From: Amborella trichopoda
Lineage: Eukaryota; Streptophyta; Magnoliopsida; Amborellales; Amborellaceae
Direction: 5' to 3'
Length of the DNA stretch: 64,000 nucleotides
Assembly (NCBI RefSeq): GCF_000471905.2
Contig: NW_006499207.1
Span: 3,233,977 to 3,297,976, forward strand
Numbering within the stretch: the stretch's first letter is position 1; every line of letters starts with the position of its first letter. This document shows positions 1-11,400 of this stretch, one piece after another. The notes under the pieces were generated by a model that was given only the letters and a program-made list of their open reading frames with translations, was not told the origin of the DNA and made no database searches. A program made the translations under genes and the position numbers.

Positions 1-1525
1 TCTCTCTCCTTATCTTCTCATCTTTATCTCTTTCTCTCTCTTCTTATCATCTTTATCTATCTCTCCTCTCTTCTCATCTCTATCACTTTCTCTTTCCTCT
101 TCTTATCTCTATCTCCTTCACTCTCTTCTTCTCATCTCTATCTCTCTCTCCTCTTCTCTTCTCATCTCAATCCTTTTCTCTCTTTTCTTCTCATCTCTCT
201 CTCCCTCCGTCATCTTTTGTCACAACCGACAAGGCCTAACGCTGGTTGATTTTCTCTTTCTTTTGTCACAATCAGTGATGCCTAGCACTGATTGGTTTTC
301 TCTCTCTTCTGTCACAACTAACGAGGCCTAATGCAGATTGGTTTTCTCTTGCTTTGGTTACAATCAGCGAGGCCTAGTACCGGTTGGTTTTCTCTTTCTT
401 TTGTCACAACCAGCGAGGCCTAGCATCGGTTGATTTTCTCTTTCTTCTATCACAACCAACAAGGCCTAGCGTTGGTTGGTTTTTTAGAACCAATTGATTT
501 TCTCTCTCTTCTTCTGTCAGTCAACGAAGCTTAGGGTCGACTGGTTTTCTTTCTCCTCTTCTGTCTGTTGGTGAAGCTTAACACCAATAGGTTCTCTCTC
601 TCCTCTTCTGTCAGTCGGTGAAGCCTAGCATCGACTAGTTTTCTCTCTCCTCTTTTGTCAGTCAGTGAAGCTTAACAACGATTCGATTTCTCTCTCTTCC
701 TTTTAACATAGTCAGCAATGCTTAATCTCGACTGTGCCTTCCTTCCCTCTCTCTCCTTTATCCTCTCATCTTTCATACTCTTCTCTTCCTTTCTTCTCCT
801 TCCTTTCTTTCCCTTGTTCTTTGCGTATTCTTTTCTCATAGCCTTAATTCTGTCACTCCTTCTTTTGACTAAGAGGGATTAAGGATAGCCTCTCATTGTA
901 GTCCTATCGTCTAGTCGTAATGTTGTTGTGTTAGGATTTCTTGGCCCTCTTTATTGCCACGACAGACTGACCATCGTGCCTAACTAGTCGGTAATGTTAA
1001 TGACATTTAGTAGTAATCCTGTGAACCGGTTTTAGTTACCGTGCCCGTTTTGCTACCATGTCAGGCTAATTATTCACCAGCCAAGTCACCGTTCTGATCC
1101 TCTTGCTTAATTGAATTCTTCTCTCCCCCGTCTTTCTTCTCTTCTTCTTTTGAATACGCATGCTTGTGTATGTTCATCAAAGAGGAAAACGGTGAGGTTT
1201 GACCCACCTGTCTTATAACCTTTACCATATATGTGTGTGATTACAGAAAATAAGAAAAACACAAGCCAAAGGAAGTGATTCCCAACCAGTTTTCTATTTG
1301 CGAGGCTTTCTTCGTGATTTAAGAGGGCGCCTGTGTGTCAGCTCGAGTAAGTCCCAAAACCACCTTTAAATTCCTCTCTGACCGGTTGGTAATACTTGCA
1401 CCGGTTCTTGAACGAGGTTCCAGAGAGAGCGATCTCAAAAATATCTCAGGTCTTTCCTTGAAACTCGAGACGCGTGCCACCTAATCCCTAGAGGATCCAG
1501 AGGGCTAGATCGAGGGACCTAACCA
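1..1525 (+). repeat. Family C LTR, right part (copy 1), Tat/Ogre-like
   Basis: This is the downstream part of a long LTR whose left part lies outside the window. It opens with a pyrimidine tract (about 1-205), continues with a hairpin-repeat array (about 205-760), and ends with a conserved 700-bp stretch closing in CCTAACCA at 1525. The same order of blocks recurs at 16800-18255, 42000-43499 and 47870-49283, and in reverse at 59260-60840. No primer site follows directly; 32 bases later element A is inserted. I read it as the left LTR of a C element whose internal region resumes at 12335. Confidence 0.8.
205..760 (+). repeat. Array of short hairpin repeats in C LTR copy 1
   Basis: About ten degenerate units of 50-60 bp, each holding a core like ACCGGCGAGGCCTAGC followed by GGTTGG and then a TTTTCTCTCT spacer. 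The two halves of each core are imperfectly complementary around an 8-nt AAGCCTAG-like loop. Much of the unit-to-unit variation is CG to TG or CA. Confidence 0.75.
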
Positions 1526-1557
1526 GTCATCCCTAGTGGACTTGCACCCAGGCCATT
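1526..1557. other. Left flank of element A, start of C internal region
   Basis: A 32-bp stretch between the C LTR end and element A. Its last five bases CCATT (1553-1557) pair with CCGTT (12335-12339) beyond element A as a target-site duplication with one transition. Confidence 0.65.
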
Positions 1558-1584
1558 TGTAACAACCCAAGCTTTTCCTGGTTG

Positions 1585-2135
1585 GAGGTGTGTGAGAAGC
1601 CAACACCAACTGAAGTTGTGTGAGAGGCCAGAGTCGGTTGGACTTGTGTGAGAGGCCAGCGCCGGTTGGATTTGTGCGAGAGGCAGCGCCGGTTGAAGTT
1701 TTGTGAGAGGCCAGCACCGGTTCGAGTTGTGTGAGAGGCATGCGCTGGTTGGAGTTGTGTGAGAGGTCAGATCCTGTAGGAGTTGTGAGAGAGGCTAGCA
1801 TCGGTTGGAGTTGTGGGAGAGGTCAGTGTTGGCTGAAGGTTTGCGAGAGGCCAGCGCCGACTGGAATTGTTCGAGAGGCCAGTGCCGGTTTGGGTTTTGT
1901 GAGAGACTAGCATCGGTTGGAGTTATGCGAGAGGCCAGCGCAGATTGGAGTTCTGAGAGAGGCTAACGCCTGTTGGAGTTGTGTGAGGAGCCAGTACCGT
2001 TTAGAGTTGTGTGAGAGGCCAGTGCCAATTGGACTTGTGCGAGAGACCAGTGTCAGTTGTAGTTGTGTGAGAGGCCAGTGTCGATTGGAGTTTTGTGAGA
2101 GGCCAGCACCGGCTGTGCAACGCCGCCCATGCATG
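1585..2135 (+). repeat. 32-bp tandem repeat array in element A 5' LTR
   Basis: About 17 units with core GTGTGAGAGGCCAGCGCC followed by GGTTGGAGTT. Most units differ at CG positions (CGCCGG, CACCGG, TGCCGG). The open frames across it are a consequence of the repeat and not genes. A homologous array lies at 8445-9092. Confidence 0.85.
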
Positions 2136-3959
2136 AGTGGTTGAGTGTATGGTACTTTAGGGGGACTCTCTCTCTCTCATAATCATTTGGTTTCTCATGC
2201 TTGTTGTACCGTCATCATTATGTTTGCGTGATTGTTCTCTCTCTCTCTCCTCATGCATGTCTTTTAGCTTTGCATGAATGACACTTGTCACTTGCTGCCC
2301 TTTTCCCTTTTTTTTAAATAAAGCCTTTAGCAGCCCTTCTCAAGAGCTTTTGACCCCCTCTCTCCCACATTTTTCTCTCTCTTTCTCTCTCTCTCTAAAA
2401 CACTCAAGAGTCTCATATTGGGGAGTTTAGAGAACTGGTTGTGCGCAGGAATTTTGGAGCAAGTTTAGAGCTCAAGGTAAATAGATCATGTTATTGTATG
2501 TTTTAGTATGAAGCATGAATTTAAGAATGTATGAAGAATGGTTTACGCATGAGTAAACTTGAAATTAAGCATTAGATTGTATAGAAATTTTCCTGGAAGA
2601 ATAGGATTTGTATGTATGTATTTGTGCTCTGTTTTTCTAGAAATTTAAGCTCCTTTCTATAGTATAATGTGCACTGTTGTGAAGCCTGTTGAGCCTGAAA
2701 ATTTGTCGGTTGATGCTCTTGTGAGTCTAGTTTGAGCTAGAATTGGTTTCATGTGATTATCTTGTGTAGTTTAGAGGTTATGCTTTGTTCCTCAAGGTAT
2801 GTTATGGCTGGACAGTGGAATTTCAAGGAGTATTAAGGTTTTTGTGTCTCTCTAATGACGTATCAAATGATCTCAGAATTGCTTTAAATCACCTTCACTG
2901 GAAATATTTGTGAGTCTAGTTTTATTTTTATGATTATGTCTAATAATATTTTAGATAGATTGGAAGATATGATGTGAAATGTGCATGAATGTCACTGTTA
3001 TCATACTGTGAAAATTTCCAGGAACATTGCTTCCGTTGTATTGAGACTTTGCTTGACCTATGGGAGTCCAAATGACATGAAATCATATCCATTTGAAAAA
3101 TGAATGGTCCTATTGTAATTTTTATGTTTTGAACTTGCCCTGACTCTTTATTTATGTAAAGTTACACTTTGAATCATGCCAGTAGGTCACTGTGGATAGT
3201 TTTAGCAAAAGCATAGATTAATGCTTCTGATGTCACTGTGTTTGACAGACAAAAAAAGTATCCATTTTAGTTCCAACCACCGTCATTGGAGATATTTATG
3301 ACTATTTTAATGTTCATGTTTTCATCTTGTCTTGATTCTTCATGTATAAAAAGTTATATCTTGAAATATGCCAGTAGATCACCGTACACAATTTTGGTAA
3401 AAACACAAAGCTGATGTCTCTAATGTCAAGAGTTTTGAACTACCAAATGAGGTTCAACTTATTCCAAAGCACTGCCGTTAAAAATATTTTTGATTAAGCT
3501 TGAGATCACAGGTTTAGAAATTTTCGAAATTCTTCCTAATTTGAGAGTTATATGATTAATTGTAACTAAGAATTTATGACTTTGTCACCATGGATTATGG
3601 GTAGACAAAGGGGGTCCATTTTCTTCCAAGCAACTGCCATTTGAATGATTCATGAGTAAGATTTAATTCACATGTTGAGCACTTTTTGGAATTTCTTCTT
3701 GATAGTGAGTTATGAAGTAAATTTTAAAGACATGTCACTGCCTTCACTACACAGCATATTTCAGATAAAATATCTTCATTCTTTTGAACTTTTGAAGGGC
3801 CAAGCAAGGTCCCATTGTTTTCAAACTACCTGGATTTGAAAGATGGGAGAAAAATTGGTTTTGGAACTATCTTCAAATTCCAAGTGAACTCAAAAGCCAT
3901 AACCTTGTTGTCACTTGGATGTCACTGCCCCAATTTTTAGAAAGCGTGTCATCGATAAT

Positions 3960-4095
3960 CTGATTTTATTATAAGAACTTTGATTCTGTTATAAGAACTC
4001 TAATTCTGTTATTAGAACTCTGATTCTGTTATATGAACTCTGATTCTGTTATAAGTACTTTGATTCTGTTATAAGAACTCTGATTCTGACCGCTA
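3960..4095 (+). repeat. 21-22 bp tandem repeat in element A 5' LTR
   Basis: Six or so units of GATTCTGTTATAAGAACTCT. The same unit forms arrays at 10966-11097, 23990-24310 and 31255-31560, so it is an ancestral module of Tekay-type LTRs in this window. Confidence 0.85.
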
Positions 4096-5347
4096 CACAA
4101 TGGATTCTCCATTGGTAATGAGCCACCTGATTCTGTACATGTGAGCATGGACTTTCCACACAATGATATATTTGTGATATTTCTACTATCTTGACAAGAT
4201 ATTGATATCGTTGTTATGTGATTTGATGGCGCGCTTTAACGTGTTGCACGACCATACTGTGTTAAGTGATTGAATGGTGTGCTTTGAGTATATTGCACGA
4301 CCATACTGTGTTCTGTTATATGAACTCTGATACTGTAATTCTAGCCACTACACAGTGGGTCGTCCATTGGTAGTGGATATTCTAATTTTGTTATATGAGT
4401 GGGCGCCGCTTTAAGAGTATCGCAAGGCCTGCCGATGTGTTTGATGCCAGTAAAGTACATGCCTTGGAGTGTAATGCACTACATGGCATGTGAGTGCTAA
4501 GGGATGAAAATATGCTTTATTCTAAAATAAGTGTATGCTCCTTTGTGATAAGTACGTATACTGTAGAACATTGTTCAGTTATAAATGAATGACTAAGATT
4601 GAGGAATGCATATGATGATACTCATGTGGCAAGGTCTTTCTGAAATGCTAATTCATGTCATATCCATTATTTGTACTGGGAATATGAATGATAATTACAA
4701 CATTGAACAAATGTGAATTCTTATAGCTTATATTGTGCCTGCTGTACCTGAAAAGCATCATCCTATAATTGTGAGATAATTGTGATGCATGACTCATGTT
4801 TCATGAGCATGGCTTAGAATCTTGATCTGTGCTGTGTGATAATAATCATAGACAGGGAAGCATAATGATGTGATCTACTTACTGAGCTTTTTAGCTCATA
4901 TCTTTACTTCCACCCTTGTACATTGACTGCTGCAGGTCGAGAGCGACGGGAGGTGATCGTGCTTGGTGGACGGCAAGCCCGAGCTCGATGAGTGGATCCT
5001 TGTTCTTGTGTAGGTGTTTGTTGGTCATCGGTCTTGCAGTTGTTGCTATTGAAATTATGTATTTTGATGATGGGCCAGCAGTGCCTTGGACAATTGTAAT
5101 ATTCTGGATATTGTAGTTATGACCTTGGAGAATGCTTATGGAAGTGATTGATTTTTAATTTATCCAGCTTTTGTTATGTTTCATGTGGGAGTTTTAGTTT
5201 TTCTTTCGTGGTTTGTTTCTGATTCCATCTATCATATGCGTTGAGCCACTCCCACCTGAGTGACATTCGTGCCCTCTGTGATCGCGATCCTGCCCTGTCG
5301 CCCTCTGGTATGACGGTAGGGGTCAAGGGATGGGGTCGTGAAAGTTA

Positions 5348-5359
5348 TGATATCAGAGC
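5348..5359 (+). promoter_or_regulatory. Element A primer-binding site (Met tRNA type)
   Basis: TGATATCAGAGC lies four bases after the 5' LTR. It differs by one G-to-A change from the plant initiator-Met primer site TGGTATCAGAGC, which is intact in element B. Confidence 0.85.
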
Positions 5360-5455
5360 AGCCAGGATAAGATTCTTGGCCTAGTGAGTCTTAGAAGTAT
5401 CTCTAGAATTGTTTTGGCTAGTTTGGTGACTGGAGTGCTCCTGTTGTAGGTCAGG

Positions 5456-6430
5456 ATGCCAAGGAATCGTATTGATGACTCGAGTCCGAGTAATGAAAAT
5501 ACTGAGGCCCTTGGTGAGTTTTTCAAGACTTTAGCTTCCATGACCAAGATGATGAAGGAGACTATGTCGACCGCGACTACCTCAGGCCAGGGACTGTATG
5601 ATAGTAGTTTTATTGAGAAGTTTAAGAAGTTAAGGCCACCCACTTTTGCGAGCCATGGTGGAGTCTTTAGATTCTTGCAATGCACCGACGAGCAGAAGTT
5701 GAGGCTGAGTACCTTCATGCTAGAAGGAGATGTCGAACATTGGTGACATTCAGCCCAGCAGGTCTAGGAAGAAGTGGAGGCTATACCTACTTGGGAAAAT
5801 TTTCTGGGAGCCTTCAATGAGTAGTACTTCCTTGACTCTATGAAGGAGAGGAAAGAAGTAGAGTTTATAGAATTGTCGCAAGGGAAATTGATTGTGGAGA
5901 AATATGTGGCTAAGTTTTTGGAACTGCCTCGATATGCGCCGCATGTTACAAATACAGAGGCTCGTAAAGCAAGCAAGTTCGAGAGAGGCCTCAGGACAAA
6001 CATAAGGAAGGGGGTAATATCGGTAAATTTATAGACCTTCTCCCCACTAGTGGATGTGGCCAGGAAGACAGAGAGAGAATGCGATGAGTACCTGCTAAGG
6101 AGGGTGAAGCGGAAGGTAAGGGCCTCGCCTCCTAGAGGTTTTCAAGAGAAAGGAGGCCAGAGATATGGTAAGGTCCAGAAAACATTTCAGAATGATATTA
6201 AGCAAAGACAACCAGTGTTGTGTGGTTCTTGTGGGAAGCTCAGTCACTCAGCTCCCGAGTGCTAGCTGAAGATGAAGGGATGTTTTAAATGTGGCAAGCT
6301 GGGCCACTTGATCAGAAATTGCCCTACGATGGGAGACGAGCCCCAGCCAAGGGATCAAGGCTGAGTGTTTGAACTTGTGGATAAAGAGGCGAAGGGTTCT
6401 ACCCCACAGAACCAAGGTAAGCCCTTTTAT
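5456..6430 (+). pseudogene. gag: Element A gag relic with two CCHC zinc knuckles
   Basis: Gag is the structural and nucleic-acid-binding protein of the particle. One frame runs from the ATG at 5456 to about 6430 with no frameshift, but with stops at about 5744, 5765, 5820, 6032, 6263 and 6362; the ones I inspected fit single transitions (for example TGG to TGA or CAG to TAG). The middle part (about 5840-6030) aligns with element B gag at 25885-26085 (shared ERKEVEFIEL and FERGLR). Near the C-terminus are two intact C-x2-C-x4-H-x4-C knuckles at 6221-6262 and 6281-6322, in the same frame with one stop between. No protease follows. The intact frame suggests decay by point mutation rather than by rearrangement. 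Confidence 0.9.
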
Positions 6431-6539
6431 TGTTGTATAAGATGTTAGAATTTTTTTTGTGTCTAATTACTTTTCTGCTCTATTTTGGCGTCACTTTGAT
6501 GTGTCACATAAGTGTTGAATGAGATTTCTTGGCCTGCTT

Positions 6540-8170
6540 TAAGCATATTGTATGGCCAATAATATGATTGTCAGCATGCTTTAGGAGTATTGTATTGCTC
6601 GACTTTTGAATGGCCTGCCTTTGAGTGTATTGCATGGTCAGTGATGTATAATTGTTGCTTGAGAGTATTGCATTGTCCGATTCATGATTGACATGCTTTG
6701 AGTTTATTGCATGACCAATGATGTATAATTATCGACATGCTTTTAGAGTATTGCATTGTTCAACTTATGATTGTCATGGTTTGAGTGTATTGCATGGCCA
6801 ATGATGTATAATTGTCGACATGCTTTGAGATGTATTGCATTATCCAACTTGTGAATGACATGCTTTGAGTGTATTACATGGCCAATGATGTATAATTGTC
6901 GACATGCTTTGAGATGTATTGCATTGTCCGACATGTGATTGGCATGCTTTGAGTGTATTGCATAGCCAATGATGTATAATTGTCGACATGTTTTGAGATG
7001 TATTGCATTGTCCGACTTGTGATTGTCATGCTTTGAGTGTATTGCATGGCCAATGATGTATAATTGTCGACATGCTTTGAGATGTATTGCATTATCCGAC
7101 TTGTGATTGGCATGCTTTGAGTGTATTGCATGGTCAATGATGTATAATTGTCGACATGCTTTGAGATGTATTGCATTGTCCGACTTGTGAATGGCATGCT
7201 TTGAGTGTATTGCATGGCCAATGATGTATAATTGTGTACATGCTTTAAGATGTATTGCATTGTCCGACTTGCGATTGACATGCTTTGAGTGTATCGCAAG
7301 GCCAATGATATATAATTGTCGGCATGCTTTGAGATGTATTGTATTGTCTGACTTGTAATTGGCATGATTTGAGTTTATTGCATGACCAATGACGTATAAT
7401 TGTCAACATTCTTTGAGATGTATTGCATTGTCTGACTTGCAATTGGCATGCTTTGAGTGTATCGCATGGTCAATGATGTATAATTGTCGACATGCTTTGA
7501 GATGTATTGCATTATTCGACTTGTGAATGGCATGCTTTGAGTGTGTGGAATGGCCAATGATGTATAATTGTCGACATGCTTTGAAATATATTGCATTGTC
7601 CAACTTGTGATTGGCATGCTTTGAGTGTACTGCATGGCCAATGAGTATAATTGTCGACATGCTTTGAGATGTATTGCATTGTTCGACTTGCGATTGGCAT
7701 GCTTTGAGTGTATTGCATGGCCAATGATGTTCAATTGTCGTCATGCTTTGAGATGTATTACATTGTCCAACTTGTAATTGGCATGCTTTGAGTGTATTGC
7801 ATGGCCAATGATGTATAATTGTCGATGTGCTTTGAGATGTATTATATTGTTCGACTTGTGATTGGCACGCTTTGAGTGTATTGCATGGCCAATGATGTAT
7901 AGTTGTCTGCATGCTTTGAGATGTATTGCATTGTCTGACTTGTGATTGGCATGCTTTGAGTGTATTGCATGCCAATGATGTGTAACTGCTGGCATGCTTT
8001 GAGAGTATTACATTGCCTGACTTGTGACTGGCTCGCGTTGGCCATATTGCATGGCCGATGATGTGTGATAGTCAGCATGTTTGGAGTGTATTGCATTTTC
8101 TGACTTATGATATGAGATTTGATTGGCATACCTTGAGTGTAATGTATTGCCAGATTTGTGATTCATTGCT
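6540..8170 (+). repeat. 84-bp dimeric tandem array replacing pol in element A
   Basis: About 19 units with an 84-bp period (for example TGTATAATTG at 7057 and at 7141). Each unit is a dimer of two related halves of about 41 and 43 bp, both containing CATGCTTTGAG and TATTGCAT, separated by CCGACTTGTGAT or GGCCAATGATG. The outer units are more degenerate than the centre. Because 84 is divisible by three, several minus-strand frames stay open for up to 190 codons; I do not treat them as genes. A related 45-bp motif occurs twice in the LTR of the same element. Confidence 0.92.
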
Positions 8171-8410
8171 TAATGTGTTTAACCTGTAATGAATTCTTGA
8201 GGAATCTCTTCGGTGTTTGGGTCTAAATGATGTATTGTGTGTTTGTGTGCTAGAGTATTGCTTATACAATTTTACTCTCTTGAATGCTTAGGTCTTTAGG
8301 CACCCTTCTGGGAGTGTCTTGGTTGTGTGGGCATTATTTGGAGAGAAGTGCAATGGTTGAATCCCCATTTATTTGATGATCAATATACGATTTTGAGGAC
8401 AAAATCAATT

Positions 8411-8426
8411 TTTTTTGGGGGGATGA
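8411..8426 (+). promoter_or_regulatory. Element A polypurine tract
   Basis: A run of T followed by GGGGGGATGA directly abuts the 3' LTR, matching the position and GGGGGATGATG form of the tract in element B. The preceding TTTGAGGACAAAAT is also shared with element B. Confidence 0.8.
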
Positions 8427-11400
8427 TGTACTGACCCAAACTTTTCCCAATTGGAGTTGTGTGTGATGCCAGTGCCACTTGGAGTTGTGTGAGAGGCCAT
8501 TGCCGACTGGATTTGTGTGAGAGGTCAGCACCGATTGGAGTTATGTGAGAGGTCAGTGCCGGTTGGAGTTGTGCAAGATGCCAACACTGGTTGGAGTTGT
8601 GTGAGAGGCTAGTGCCGGTTGGAGTTGTTCGAGACGCCAGCACCGGTTGGAGTTGTGTGAGAGGCCAGCGTCAGTTGGAGTTGTGTGAGAGGCCAGTCCC
8701 GATTGAGTAGTACGAGAGGCCAGTGTTGGTTGGAGTTGTATGAGAGGCTAGCGTCTTTTGGAGTTGTACGAGAGGCCTACACCAGTTGGAGTTGTGCGAG
8801 AGGCCAGCGTGGGTTGCAGTTGTGTGAGAGGCCCACACCGGTTGGAGTTGTGTCAGAGGCTATCACCGGTTGGAGTTGTGCAAGAGGCCAGTGCAGGTTG
8901 GAGTTGTGTGAGAGACCAGCACCGGTTGGAGTTGTGCGAGAGGCCAGGAGTTGTGCGAGAGGCCAGCGCTGGTTGTAGTTGTGTGAGAGGCCAGTGCCAG
9001 TTGTAGTTGTGTGAGAGGCCAGTGCCAGTTGGAGTTGTGTGAGAGGCCAGTGTCGGTTGGAGTTGTGTGAGAGGCCAGCGCCAGTTGTGTAATACCTCAC
9101 ATTCGTGAGTGGTTGAGTACATACTAGTCTAGGGAGATCTCTCTCTCTCTCATAATCATTTCGTTTCCGGTGCTTGCTGTACCCATCATCATTATGTCTC
9201 CATGCTCATTCTCTCTCTCTCCTCACGCACGTCATTTGGCTTTTGCATGAATGACACTTGTCACTTGCTTCCCTTTTCCTTTTTTTAAAAAATAGAGCCT
9301 TTCTCATCCCTTCTAAAGAATTTTTGTCCCCCTTTCTCCCACGTTTTGCTCTCTCTAGAACATTTAGAGTCTCATATTGGGGAGCTTGGAGAAGTCGTTG
9401 TATGCAGGAAAATTTGAGCAAGTTTAGAGCTCACGGTAAGTAGATCATGTTATTGTGTATTTTAGTATTAAGCATGAATTGAAGCATGAATCTAAGCATG
9501 TATGAAGAAAGATTTGGGCCTGACTAAGCATGAAATTAAGGATGATTTTAGAACGAGATTGTATAGAAATTTGTGTGGAAGAATAGGATTTGTATGTATG
9601 TATTTGTGCTCTATTTTTCCAGAAATTTAGGCTCTTTTCTATAATATGATGTGCAGTGTTGTGATTTCTGTTCAGCCTAAAAATTTGTGAGTTAATACTC
9701 TTGTGAGTCTAGGTTAAGTTAGAATTGGTTTCATATGATTATCTTGTGTAGTTTAGAAGTTATACTTTGTTCTTCGAGGTATATTATGGCTGGACTGTGG
9801 AATTCTACGGAGTATTGGGATTTTTGTATCTCTTTGTTAGCCTATCAAATGATCTCAGAATTGCTTCAAATCACTTCCATTGGAAATATTTCTGAGTCTA
9901 GTTTGTGTTTGATTTTATGTCTGAATAATATTCTTGATATATTGGAAAATATGATGTGAAATGTGCATGAATACCACTTTTATCAGACTGTGCAAATTTC
10001 CAGGAACATTGCTTGTGTTGTACTAAGACTTTGCTTGACCTATTGGAGTCCAAATTACATGAAATTACATCTATTTGAAATATGCATGAGTCTATTGTGA
10101 CTTTTATGTTTTGACCTTGCTCTGATTCTTTGTATATGTAAAGTTATACTTCGAAATCTGCCAGTAGGTCACTGCGAACAGTTTTAGCAAAAGCACATAT
10201 TTAATGCTTCTGATGTCATTGAGTTTGACTGACCAAAATGTATCCATTTTTGTTCAAAAAACCACCATTGGAAATATTTATGAATATATTTTACTATTCA
10301 TGTCTTGTCCTAATTCTTCATGTATAAAACGTTATGTCTTGAAATATGCCAGTAGATCACCGTAGACAATTTTCGTAAAAACACAGAACTGATGTCTCTG
10401 CTGTCAAGAGTTTTGAACAACCAAATGAGGTATGATTTTTTCCAAGCCACTTTCATTTGAAATATTTTTGAATAAGATTGAGATCACATGCTTAGCACTT
10501 TTCAAAATTCTCACTAATTTGAGATTTATATGATTAATTGTAACAATATGTCACTATGGACAACTTTTATAAAACTCAAAGTATGTGCCTTTGTCTCCAT
10601 GGATTTTGACTAGGCCAAAGAGGTCCATTTTCTTTCAAGACACTGCCATTTGAACGGTTCACGAGTAAGATTTAATTTACATGTTGAACACTTTTTGGAA
10701 TTTCTTCTTAATTGTGAGTTATAAAGTAAATGTTAAAGACAGGTCACTTCCTTCACTACACAGCAGATTTCAGATAAAATATCTTCATTCATTTGAACTT
10801 TTGAGGGGCCAAGCCAGGTCCAATTGTTTTTAAACTACCTTGATTTGAAAGATAGGAGAAAAAATAGTTTTGGAGCTATCTTCAAATTCCCAAAGAAATA
10901 AAAAGCCATAGCCTTGTTTTGACTTGGATGTCAGTGCCTGAATTTTTAGAAAGCGTGACATCGATACTCTGATTTTGTTATAAGAACTCTGATTATGTTA
11001 TAAGAACTCTGATTTTGTTTTAAGAACATTGATTCTGCTATAAGAACTCTGATTCTATTTAAGAACTTTGATTCCATTATAAGAACTCTGATTATGACCG
11101 CTACACAACGGATCCTCCATTGGTAATGAGCCCCCTAATTCTGTACGTATGAGCATGGACTTGCCGCACAATGATATATATGTGATATATCTACTATCAT
11201 TACAAGATACTGATATCGTCGTTATGTGATTTAATGGAATGCTTTGAGCATATTGTACGACCATACTGTGTTAAGTGACTGAATGGCGTGCTTTGAGCGT
11301 ATTGCACGACCATATTGTGTTTTGTTATATGAACTCTGATACTGTAATTCTGGCACCTACACAATGGGTCCTCCAATAGTAGTGGATATTATGATTTTTT

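Larger units (their letters stand above)
1558..5343 (+). repeat. Element A 5' LTR (3786 bp)
   Basis: It begins TGTAACAACCC and ends GTCGTGAAA; the usual terminal CA is probably mutated to AA, as in the 3' copy. Blocks in order: 32-bp repeat array, CT-rich stretch, a 1.5 kb AT-rich unique part, a GATTCTGTTATAAGAACTCT array, two copies of a 45-bp motif related to the internal 84-bp array (about 4220-4310), and the right end. All blocks recur in order in 8427-12334. Confidence 0.9.

Noticed and set aside
1585..2135. CRISPR-like look of the 32-bp repeats
   Set aside because: Units are directly adjacent without unique spacers, vary at CG positions, and occur within LTRs of a plant element.
1505..2144. 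Open frames on both strands in the 32-bp repeat array
   Set aside because: Open on both strands because of repeat composition; the array lies in the LTR.
7403..7975. A 190-codon minus-strand open frame and several neighbours in the 84-bp array, with repeats such as NAIHLKACRQLY
   Set aside because: The period of 84 is divisible by three, so one open unit keeps the frame open. The frames lie antisense to the element and several overlap in different frames; no start context or domain supports a protein.
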